Positions 53,735-64,000 of a stretch of 64,000 bases of DNA are shown piece by piece (the stretch's first letter is position 1; each line of letters begins with the position of its first letter). Origin of the DNA: Piromyces finnis. Its lineage: Eukaryota; Neocallimastigomycota; Neocallimastigomycetes; Neocallimastigales; Neocallimastigaceae. The DNA is taken from contig MCFH01000011.1 in the NCBI GenBank assembly GCA_002104945.1, positions 186,001 through 250,000 of the forward strand, given 5' to 3'. Both the position numbers and the translations under genes were made by a program. The notes beneath the pieces were generated by a model, which had not been told where the DNA came from, searched no databases, and was given only the letters and a program-made list of their open reading frames with translations.

Positions 53735-54005
53735 TGTGAACATTTATGGACACATAATTTTATTTATCTATATCATATATTTATTACACACGTGACTATT
53801 TTATAAAAACATAAACATGTATTAAAAGTGTTGTAAACGTAATGTCTACGTGTTGTAGAGAAAGTTATTTTTTATTTATTTTATTTTATTTTTTTATGGT
53901 CACATGACCTTACATCTCATTATATAACTGTAATATTTACAATGTAACTTTTTCTCTTTGTTAACCTTATTAATAAAATTATTTATTAATTAAATTTATT
54001 TTACA
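53735..54005 (+). repeat. 3' LTR
   Basis: A near copy of the 5' LTR, with one extra T in a T-run near 53893 and one substitution in 'ACATCTCATT' (ACATCACATT in the 5' copy). Confidence 0.95.
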
Positions 54006-54572
54006 AATAAATACAAATATAATAAAATAATAAAACTAAAATAAATATTACTCAAAATCTTATTTTAATTAAAATTTTTTTATTTATTTTTTTTTTACAT
54101 TTTTTTTTTTTGTTTATGTTCTTGTTTTTTTTTTTTTTTACTAAAATTAAAAATACATTTTTTTTTTCTTTAAATTAAAGATTATTACCTAAAATACTAA
54201 ATCCTTTTCAATAAAATATATTTTTATTTTGAAATGCGCTATTTTCTCATTAATATTGGTTAATAAAAAATTATTTTATGAATTTATATATTATAAAAAT
54301 GATATATTTTAATAATTATTATTTATAAAAGATTTAAAGATTTTAAAAATATAATTTTATATATTATATTAATACAATATTATTAAAATTTAAGTAGTTA
54401 TTAGTAGTTATGCTATATAAAAATATAAAAACAATAAAATACTAAAAATAAAATTTTAGTTTTATGAAATAAGATTTTTTCTAGTTTAAGTTATTCCAAT
54501 TTTTTAAAATCATAATTTTTTAAACCATCGTGCTATTTATATATATTTAATGATTATATATATTGTTAAAAT
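54006..54572. other. Intergenic past the retrotransposon
   Basis: 567 bp, beginning with the target-site duplication AATAA, then T-tracts (54067-54160). It would hold the 3' end of the leftward coiled-coil gene and the displaced 3' flank of ATG16. No gene is seen. Confidence 0.6.
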
Positions 54573-57500
54573 TTAATATCCAAATTGTTGGTTTTCAACA
54601 GTTTCTTCACTATCATACTTTTTTTCATTTTCATATTTATCAAATGTATCATCCATGCTATTAAAATTACCATAGACATCTAAGCAGTCAGGATTATTAG
54701 CTTTATATTCCTTTACCATAGAAATGGTATCCTTTAAATATGCAGCAAGTGAATTAATTTCACTGATACTGTTATTCTTATAAGCTTCTAAGGAAATTTT
54801 AGTTTCTTTAAGATATTCAGCAAGAGAAGCTATTTCTTCGGCATTATCAGTAGTAGTTGGAGCGTTATTTAAATTTTGTAATGATGTAGCACAAGATTTA
54901 GTTTCCTTTAAATATTCAGAAATAGATTGCATTTCTTTACGCATACTTTCGATAATAATATTTAATTCTTTATTTTTTATTCTTTCATTATTTAATTCTT
55001 CAATTAATGTAGAATCATTAATAGGTATAACTTCTCTTAAAATTTCACCAATTTTTGGTTGTTCAAAGAGGTAATCAACAGCCAATGGCAATTTAATTAA
55101 TGGTTGAATAATATTATCAGATTTTGAAGAAGTTGTTGGTTTTTCAAAAAGATAGTCGACAGCTAATGGTAATTTGATAAGTGGTTGAATAATATTTTCA
55201 GATTTTGGAGTATCAATAATTTGTATTGTTCTTTGAGTTGATTCCTTATTTTGTTGATTTTCAATGTTTGAATTGAATGTTAAATCCTATTTATTCATTC
55301 AAATAAAATAAAAAATTATTATTATTAATATCATTTTATTTAATCTATATATTGTTTTAATAGTTATATTTACAATAATTTGGCGGTTCATTGAAGCTAA
55401 TTTACTACGTAATTCTTCAATTAATATATCCTTTTCAGAAAGTTGTTTCTTTAAATTATTAATTTCATCATTACTACTTAAGGTTAAAACCTATTTAATA
55501 ATTATATATTTTAATTAATTTAAGGGTTTTTACTTATATTTATACAAAAACTCTATTTTTATTTAACTTACAGCCAATCTTTGATTAAGATTAATAGCTT
55601 CATTTTGGAAGTTTTGAATATTTCTTTCATTATTGTAAATAATATTTTTCTTAATTTGTTTAGTTTGTGGTTTGCTAAATAACCACCATAAACCAGTATC
55701 ACTTCTACATTCAACAATTGACTGTTCATATGAAACTTTACGTGAAGTTTCATTATTTTGCATTTGGGAAATTTTTCTTTTTAATGCGTTAACTTCATCG
55801 TTAGTACTTAAAGTTAAGATCTGTTTTTTTAAAAAAAATATAAAGAAATATTTAATAAAACGCTTATTAATTAATTTATTTAATATTTCTTATTACTTAC
55901 AGCTAATCTTTGATTAAGATCAATTACTTGGTTTTTAAAACTACCTTGTTCCTTTTGAGAGAGTTTTCTCTTTAAGTTTTTAATTTCTTCATTAGAATTT
56001 AAAGTTAATACCTATTTATAATAATTGAGAAATAAACAAAAATATTTAGAACATTTGTAATTTAGAAATAAACAAAAAATTAATTATTTAATTGTAATAG
56101 TGTAAAATACTCACAGATAATCTTTGATTAAGATCAATAACTTGGTTCTTAAAGCTACCTTGTTCCTTTTGAGAGAGTTTTCTCTTTAAGTTTTTAATTT
56201 CTTCATTAGAATTTAAGGTTAAAACCTAATACATATAACAATAGAAATATTTAGAATATTTATTTTTTATTTTTTAATTAAATACTAATTTCTTAATTAC
56301 GCATTGTGAAATAAACAAAAAATTGATTATTTAATTGTGCTACTGTAATATACTCACAGATAATCTTTGATTAAGGTCAATAACTTGATCTTGAATTTTC
56401 TTAATGTATTCATCATTATTATTTTTAACACTCTTTGGTTTTTCATTGAATTCTAAAGATAATTTCTTTTTTTAAAAAATAATGAATGAATATCAACATT
56501 TTTATATATATATTTTTTTTCTTTTCCTTTTTTTTTTTTTATTATACCAAATAATAAGTATTTATTATATTTAAACTACTTACTGCTAATCTTGAATTTA
56601 AGTCAACAGCAATTTCACGGAAACGGTTAATTTCACTATCATCCTTAACAACATTGATTGGAACTTCATTTTGTGGAATGTCCCTTGTATATTGAATTTC
56701 ACTTTGTTGTGCCTTTAATTCTTCATTTTCAATAAGTAAATCCTAAAAGTATTATATATTTTGTATAAATTAGATACTCATTTAAAAATTAAAATTTTTT
56801 AAATTTTATATTATTTACGTTGATCTTAATAGTTAAGGATTGAATTAAATTTTCGTAATATTGAGATTGTTCATCATCAGTAATAGTGACATTTCTATCT
56901 TCAGTAACATTATTCATTTCTAAACTTAATAACTATTAAATACAATTTTAGTAAAATGTTTTATTAATATGTTATTTAAACTTTATAATTATTTTTTATT
57001 TACAGCTAATCTTGTATTTAAATTGGCTGCCATTTGTTGATAGTATTCTATCTTATCTTCAGAGTTTCTAATTAATTTTTCCTTATTAATTAATTCTTGG
57101 TTTTTAAAATCGTTATGTTCTAAAGTTAATTTCTATTTAAAATATATATTTTTTAAAATTAATATTAATGTTATATTTTATAAATGATATATTAATTGAA
57201 CGTACAGCTAAATTGGAATTTAAAGAAACAGCTTGATTTTTGAAGAAATTAATAGTAGATTTATCTTCAATGATTTCCTTATATTCCCCTGAAAATTCCT
57301 TTTCATTATATTTATTAAGTTTAAGAGAATCAATATCTAAGGAAAGCATCTATATATTGAAATAATAAAAAAATATAAAAAATAAAAAAACATAAAAATT
57401 AATATTTTTCTTTACTATTTATTAATATCTATAAATTAACATACAGCTACTCTATTGTTAAGATCTACAGCCATGTTTCTGTAATATTCAACCTTTTCAT

Positions 57501-60500
57501 CATCATCTGATGCACTAACGATTTCTCTTGATGGTTGATCGTCATTAACTTGTTCCTTACTAAATAACCACCATAAACCAGTATCTTCTCTGCATTCAGT
57601 AATAGGTTGTTGGATTTGCATTTCATGAACTTTTTGTGTTTTGTTAAATAACCACCATAAACCAGTATCTTCTCTGCATTCTACAAATGGATATTGAATT
57701 GAAATTTCACGAGAATTTACTTTAGTACCATCAGCCAATCTACTCATAAGCATCTTCTTTTCATTTTGAAGACTATTTATTTCAAGAGTAAATCTCTTTA
57801 TATTTATATTAATAATAAAACAATCATTAGAATTAATGTTTAAAGATTTAATATATAAATATATAATTTATTCCAATAAAAATAAATTATATTTACAGCA
57901 ATTCTTCCATTTAAGTCAGTACAATATTTAATTAAATTTTTATTTTTTTCAATTAAAATATCATTTTCATGATTTTTGTTCCAAATTCTTTGAAGAAAAT
58001 CACCAACATAATCCATCATTTGATTGTAAATTTGAGTAGAAAAATCACGATAATAAACAGCATCTTTTCTATTTAAGCGAATTTCTTCGTTCTTACTTCT
58101 TATTTGATCATTAACAGTAGAAGTCAATGTCTATAATATATGATAAAAAAAATATTTATAATATTAATTAAAATATTAAAATTGATAAAATAAAATAAAG
58201 TTATTTTAATAATATTACCAATAAATTACTGTTAATGGCAGCCCATTTAGTTTGTAAACTAGATATGGTTTCCATTAAATCTTTAACATTTCTCTTGTTG
58301 GCAATATCTTTTTCATTTGATAATAAAGAAATGACAGAAAGATTGTGATTCAATTCAGCAGTGGTTTTTCTTAATTTTTCAATTTGACATTCCTTATCCT
58401 TAATAATTTTGTTCTTGATATTGATTTCGGAATCGAATAATAAAGTAATATTCTGTTTTATTAAAATATTAAATTTTAATATATCAAATTTTTTTTAAAT
58501 TTTTTTTAATTTTATTCTTAATTTTATAATATTTTGAATTTCATTATTTAAATTTAATTTATAATATTTACAGCTAATTGAGTATTTAACTTTGCAGTAC
58601 GCTCTGTTAAATCATTTATTTTTTGTTCTTGACTTTTCATTAAACCACTCTTTTGTTGAATTTCAGTATCAAATAATAATGTAACATTCTATATTATAAT
58701 TATATTTATAATAGAGAAAAATGATATTAATTATAAAAATATATAAAATAAATACATATTTTTTTAAACATACAGATAAATTATGATTTAATATAACTAA
58801 ATCATTCTTGTATTTTTCTAAGGCATCATTGGATACAATCTTTGTTGATTCATTGTTTGATGTTTCCTATAATTCATTATAAAAATTTATTAACTATTAT
58901 TAGCATTCATTCATATTACTAATGATATTTATAAATCATACCATTTCTCTATTTTGAACTTCTGATTCATTAGCAATTAATCTTTGATTTAATGCTGATG
59001 TTAATTCTCTAATTTTGTGCTTTAAGGCATCAATTTCCTATATAAATGATGAATAATATCATTTAGTATTACTTTACAGTATAATTTATATTAATAATAT
59101 ATAGCAGTATCTATAAATAACGCGAAAAAAACATACGATTTCCTTAGAATTTTGATCACGAATAAACATTTCATCCTTTTGTTGAATAGTATTTTCATAT
59201 TCAGTAATTTTTTGGTTAACAGTTATAGCAGCTCTCTATTATAATTCGCCATTTAAATTTAAAAATAGTAAATAAAAATGACTTAACTTTCATTAATATA
59301 TTAAATATATCTTACATTTAATTGCTGTAAAATAACACTTAAAGATTGAATAGAGTTGGTCATATTTTCCTTTTGGAAATCTGGTGAATCTCTGAAATCA
59401 TCTAATTGCAATACAACTCTCTTAAATTCCAAATATATCAATAATTATTATTTATTTTATAATACTACTTTTTATTATATAAAATAATTTCTTACAGCTA
59501 ATTGACTGTTTAATCTAGAAGTAGTATCAGCAATAACATCAACTTGACCTCTCTTATCATTGTAAGTTCTCTCATCAAATCTATCGCATTCAAAATCTTC
59601 AATAAAGTTCTATTTTTAATATGTATTATTACAGAATATAAAATTAATATTAAAAATAAAAAAATTAATTATTTTATATTATAATTAAATTACATGGAGT
59701 TGACTATTTAAGTTAGCAGCTAATTCAACAAGACATTCAGTTCTATCATGTTGAGAATCAATGAAATCACTATTAAATTTTATCATTTCATTATACTCAG
59801 AAGAAAATTTCATTAAATAAGTACTCATTTTATTTATTAATGGAGTTAAATATTTATCATTAAATTCAAGTAATGTATCCTATTTTAATAATTATATAAT
59901 ATTAAATTTCATAATTAATTATTTCGTTTTTTTACTATCTTATAAAATTAATAATAATATTACTTCAGCAGAAACTTCATTTAACTTTCTTAAAATTTCT
60001 TGATCTGAGGTTAATTCCTATTTTTATAATATACACATTATTATACTAATTTTGGTTTTATTAGGTTAAGCTATACTAAAATTAGATATTTACTTGAATT
60101 CTGGCCTTTAAATTATTGATTTCTTCAGTTTGTTGATTAAGAACTCTTGAACTTCTTTTTGAGAATTCATTTAATGATTTTTTTGCAGATAATACACCTA
60201 TTTATTATATTATTTAAAAAAAAAGCAATTATATTTAATCAAAAATACAAATATATTATTAACTTATGAAAATTAATATTGTACTAGTAATTTTATTATA
60301 TATTATTTTTAAACATTACCAATTACACCAAGCTTTGGCTTTTGTAAAACATTATCAGATTTAGATTTAGTTGGATGACTTTGAGATCTTCTTCTATTGT
60401 CATAATTAACGGAATTTCTCTTATTATGACTCATTTTTGAAACTGGATATTGACCAATACTATTTCTTTTGCTAATATTTTGAGTGCTAGTTTTAGTATC

Positions 60501-61042
60501 CTTTGGAGAATTTGGTTTTTTAGTATCATCATTTAATAAGGACTTTGGAATTAAATTATAAGCAGAAAGAGAAGCTTTTGGTTTTTGACCTTCAGTTGGT
60601 GAAGTAATATTAGCATTGTAGCTTTTTGGAGAAGTGATATGACTACTGTAAGTCTTAGAAACTGGAGTTGTGTAAAGAGACTTTCTTTGAGGAGCATAAG
60701 ACTTTTTTTATTAAATAAAATTTTTTTTTATATTATTATTTATTTTATTTTGAATGTAAAATTTAAACTTTTTTATTTTATTTTTTATATTACCTTTTTG
60801 GATGGAATTCCATAATTATTTTTATTTAATAAATTAGAACTATCGCCTGCTGCGTTACCCCCGTATTTTTCATGATATTCAAAACTTTTATTTCTATAAT
60901 CTTGAGTACTAGACATTTCATAACCAGAAGAAGTGCCAGCATTTCTACTATTAAAATATTGGTCAAGATTATTGTAGATACTATTTGGTGAGTAACCAGT
61001 TGTTGCTCTTCTGTCAGTCTTAAATTTGGTTTCTGGATACAT
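54573..61042 (-). CDS. Exon-modular coiled-coil protein, family not recognised
   Basis: Twenty-four exons, from 60794-61042 (start MYPETKFKTDRRATTGYS) to 54573-55286, sum to 4374 nt or 1457 aa with all phases consistent. The N-terminal ~210 aa are disordered, basic, Ser/Thr/Pro-rich and carry several SP/TP sites. From exon 3 the protein is almost continuous heptad-like coiled coil. Except for the exon 2/3 junction, all introns are phase 0. Modules typically open with x-LTL-(N/S) and close with LN-x-(R/Q/N)-L-(A/S), e.g. 'DLNQRLA', 'DLNSRLA', 'KLNTQLA'. A motif EC-R-x-DTGLWWLF-x-K occurs three times (exons 14 and 22). The last exon has two 'LIKLPLAVDYLFE' copies and three 'YLKET/YLKDT' repeats. 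The layout (head, rod, short-motif tail) resembles cytoskeletal or spindle/rootlet proteins, but no family is recognised and no function is assigned. Confidence 0.88.
55901..56225 (-). repeat. Tandemly duplicated exons 20 and 21 of the coiled-coil gene
   Basis: Exon 21 (55901-56011) and exon 20 (56115-56225) are both 111 nt and encode the same 37 residues, differing only at the last position (Ala/Ser). Exon 19 shares the C-terminal half. At nucleotide level they differ at only a handful of sites. The introns between them are not obviously alike, apart from the flanks. Confidence 0.92.
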
Positions 61043-63845
61043 GTTTATTATATCTTAATTTAAATACTAATTTTTACTCTCTAAAATAATTTATTTACAA
61101 ATATATTGTTTTCTTTTTTTAAATCTATAATAAAAAAATATTAAAAACATGTCAAAATTAATAATTTTTATTTACACTCAATAATTTTTATGAAATATAT
61201 GTTTAAAAATTATTTTAATATTTTTATACAGAAACAAATAAAAATATTAGAAATAATCAATTCAATTATGTAGTTTAATTTTTATATACATATTTAGCAA
61301 TCCAAAATATAATAATTTATCTACAACAAAATTTAATTTGATTTTTACCTTAATTTATACAATAACAAATTAACTACTTTAAAAAATTGCTTAGTCAGAG
61401 GTTGGATTTAGATAAAAAAATTCTTTTGTTTTTTACTAATATATTTTACTATAGATGATTTAATTAATAATAACTATATATTTAGTTATTGAATAAATAT
61501 TTTATTCTTGTTTTGTTTTGCTTTTTATTTTAAATTTTGGAATAACTTTCTTACTAATAACTTTCAAAACTAAAAAAAAAAAAAAATAAATTTAAAAAAT
61601 AAAAAAAGTATTTTTTTATTTACTTTTTTTTGTTCAAAAATATTTTATATTAAAAAATAATGATTATATTTACACCTATGATTTATTATTTATTTATTAT
61701 TTAATTATTCATTCATTTATTCTAATATAATAAATATTTTATTAAGAATTTATTTATTTAAATTCTATATATCTATTTATTTTTAAATTAGTTTAACAGT
61801 TCTTCAATACTATTAATATATTATGTATTTGGTAGTTCAATATTACTAATTTATTACTAATATATTATAAAATAGACTACATTTATATATTTAATATAAA
61901 TAACATATATTGTATGGAAACATATATATAATCCAGTAATTTTATTTATAGTTATATTAAATATGGAGGTTAATAAACCTTGAAAGTTAATAAAAAAAAT
62001 ATACCATAAAAATTCAAAGAAAACTATATATTTATGTGCTACTTTTAAAACATACCATTTAATTAATTTATATTGATTTTACTTTTTCATAAATGATTAA
62101 TATAAATTTTTATATAGTTTAATATATGGAGTTAATATTATCATATTATGTAGTACTATATGTCTATATATGATATGTTTATTTAGTACTACAATGAATA
62201 AAAATACAAAAAATTAACCAATTATTCATATATATCATCATAATAAATTATATATAAAATCAAATATTTAAATTCAATGGGAATAATATATTTAGAATTT
62301 ATTATAATACATTAATAAATCTAATATTTAACTTTATTAATATATTTATTAATTTACTCTAATATATTATTTCTATTAAATAATATTTATTATTTTTAAT
62401 AAAAATCTTCAATTATAAAATATTAAATAATATATTAATAGTATAATTAGAGATTATTCCATTAATAAATAGTAATATAATGATATAATGATTAGATTTT
62501 TAATTAAGCAAAGAAAAGTATGAATTTATTATAATATAAAATCAAAAGTAAATATTTTTACGTTTTGTTTATATATTTATTGGTATAAAAAGATATTCAT
62601 TAGTTTTAACTCTTTAACCAAAATTTAATAATAAAATCAGTAGTTTTAATTTATTGAAGTATATTATTATTATATATGAAAAATATATTTTTACGGAATG
62701 TCAAATAAATTAAATTAAAAAAAGTATCTTATGAAATTCGAGATTTTAATTAATTAATATATCTTTCATATATTAATTAAAAAAATATGCCTATTTTAAG
62801 AAAATTAAAATTTAATTAATATATAAATTTTCTATATTTAGAAGGTAAAAAAATTAATGTTTCGTAATATATTAGTATAAAATATATTTTAATATATATT
62901 TTCAATATAATTTTAAAACATAATAAAAAACGGTTAATAATATAAAGTTTATTAAATAATAAATTTGTTAAATATTTAATATATCATAAAAAAATAGTAT
63001 TTTAAAATAACACTGAATTTTTTAAAAAAATTTTACACTAAACAAAACGGGTTAGTTTTTCACAACTAGAAATTTTCAAAAAAATTTAAAAATTCAATAG
63101 TTTAAGGAAAATAAAAAGATTATAATTATATTACTCAAATATGAATAATATATTGATGAGAAAAAGGTAAAATAAGATAACTTACAGTTATACTTTTAAA
63201 TGCAAATAATATTGAATAATTAAATATATATGATATATATATTTAAATAACATTAATTTTATAATTGATTTTTCTAATTTTTGGAATATATTGGAGAATA
63301 GGGAAATAATTTATTTTTTTTGAAATATAAAAAATCCTGCAGTTTTCTTAAATAGGCAAACTAAATAAATATTGATAATTTTAAGATTTGAAAATAAATA
63401 TCATAGTTAATGAGGGTTACACAAACATTAATTTAAGAAATAATTTAAAAAAAAATATTTATATAACAACATAAAAAAAATGAATGACCACTTAAAATAA
63501 TTTTTAAATTGTCATTACAACAATATTATTATAGTTTGAAATGAAATTAGTATTTAATACATATTTATCATTAATTATTATTTATATAAACAAATATTTA
63601 TTCATAATCTATATTTTTTATCCTTTTTTTAGCATATATTTATAACAAAAAAACTATAGATATTTTTTATACATTATTCATTTTTTTATTAAAAAGTTAG
63701 AAAATTAGAAAAAATAATAAACTTTTTTAAATGTATATTTGTTAATTTTATGTAGGTGTTATGTATAGGTGCTTTTTTAGTATTTAATTATTAAAACATA
63801 TTTGGTATAGAGTGAGAAATAAAAAGGTAATATAAATAATATATG
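61043..63845. other. Large A/T-rich intergenic region
   Basis: 2.8 kb with no coding potential or RNA gene that I can see. It contains an AT-only 13-bp inverted repeat (62750-62762 / 62768-62780) and many A/T tracts. It should include the promoter of the coiled-coil gene on its left side. Confidence 0.6.
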
Positions 63846-64000
63846 TTAGAATTCACATCCAATACTAACTAAATCTTCATAACTTGGTTTTTTGCTACGA
63901 GCTAAATTATTCAAACTTGCATTAGAACTTGCAAATTGTGCACCAGCATATAATTGGGTATTTCTCTTTCTCTTCAAAACAAAAAAGGTAATGATAGATG
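63846..64000 (-). CDS. C-terminal end of a probable membrane protein (5' end outside window)
   Basis: The last 51 codons of a leftward gene. They read 'SIITFFVLKRKRNTQL', i.e. the end of a hydrophobic helix followed by a basic KRKR stop-transfer signal. A ~35-residue Ser/Asn-rich tail follows, ending 'SYEDLVSIGCEF'. This suggests a type I single-pass protein with a short cytosolic tail. Too little is visible to name it. Confidence 0.65.
   Translation of the reverse strand, partial: SIITFFVLKRKRNTQLYAGAQFASSNASLNNLARSKKPSYEDLVSIGCEF

Larger units (their letters stand above)
48107..54005 (+). mobile_element. Ty1/copia LTR retrotransposon, young insertion
   Basis: A 5.9-kb element bounded by TG...CA LTRs of 270 and 271 bp and flanked by the 5-bp duplication AATAA (48102-48106 and 54006-54010). 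The domain order protease, integrase, RT, RNase H defines Ty1/copia (Pseudoviridae-type). The two LTRs differ by one T-tract indel and one substitution, so the insertion is recent. The pol frame is intact but gag is broken in two places, so this copy would need help in trans unless recoding occurs. Base use in gag (many C/G third positions) differs clearly from the host genes. Confidence 0.97.

Noticed and set aside
54727-54736. GTATCCTTT, a U12-like donor string
   Set aside because: It lies on the plus strand inside a coding exon of a minus-strand gene.
62750-62780. 13-bp inverted repeat in the right intergenic region
   Set aside because: It is made only of A and T in a nearly pure A/T stretch; chance palindromes of this kind are expected.

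Overview
This window comes from a very AT-rich eukaryotic nuclear genome with many short introns. Most introns are GT...AG with a TAG acceptor, and host genes carry many (AAT)n and homopolymer runs. The gene set combines a fungal septation-type kinase (Cdc7/SepH), flagellum-type proteins (a giant ASH-domain protein and a possible androglobin) and fungal housekeeping genes. The most economical reading is a flagellated, early-diverging fungus, and the composition fits anaerobic gut fungi (Neocallimastigomycota). That placement is an inference; no marker gene settles it.

Layout. 32-1498 (+) is the 3' end of a coiled-coil gene, perhaps androglobin. 2166-2735 (-) is TIM10. 4030-5944 (+) is a secreted, Cys-repeat, probably GPI-anchored protein. 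6069-7833 (-) is a ZNHIT2-type HIT zinc-finger protein, head-to-head with SNW1/SKIP at 8153-10678 (+). 11398-29027 (+) reads as one gene of about 29 exons and roughly 4,850 aa, with a helical N-terminus followed by a long array of ASH/hydin-like domains. 29539-34783 (+) is the Cdc7/SepH kinase. 35303-38716 (-) is SDA1, head-to-head with the EFL1 GTPase at 39055-44247 (+); both act in late 60S maturation. 44910-48037 (+) is an animal-type ATG16 with a WD40 propeller. 48107-54005 is a young Ty1/copia element with near-identical LTRs and a 5-bp target duplication. 54573-61042 (-) is a 24-exon, 1457-aa coiled-coil protein built from repeated exon modules. 63846-64000 (-) is the tail of a probable membrane protein. 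About 2.8 kb before it looks empty.

The most notable observations are two introns with the full signature of minor-spliceosome (U12-type) AT-AC introns. One is in EFL1 (40871-40981) and one in the giant ASH gene (15990-16075). Both begin ATATCCTTT, carry a CCTTAAC branch site 12-13 nt before a terminal AC, and restore the reading frame exactly. The exon-modular coiled-coil protein is the best candidate for an undescribed protein family: nearly every exon is phase 0, most end in an LN-x-x-L-(A/S) signature, and a DTGLWWLF motif occurs three times. The copia element appears to be primed by an internal fragment of tRNA-Lys(CUU).

Exon structures were built by hand from splice signals, phase and family resemblance. 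For TIM10, ZNHIT2, SNW1, SDA1, EFL1 and the coiled-coil gene every junction was checked and the summed exon length is divisible by three. For the ASH gene, the kinase and ATG16 most, but not all, junctions were checked.
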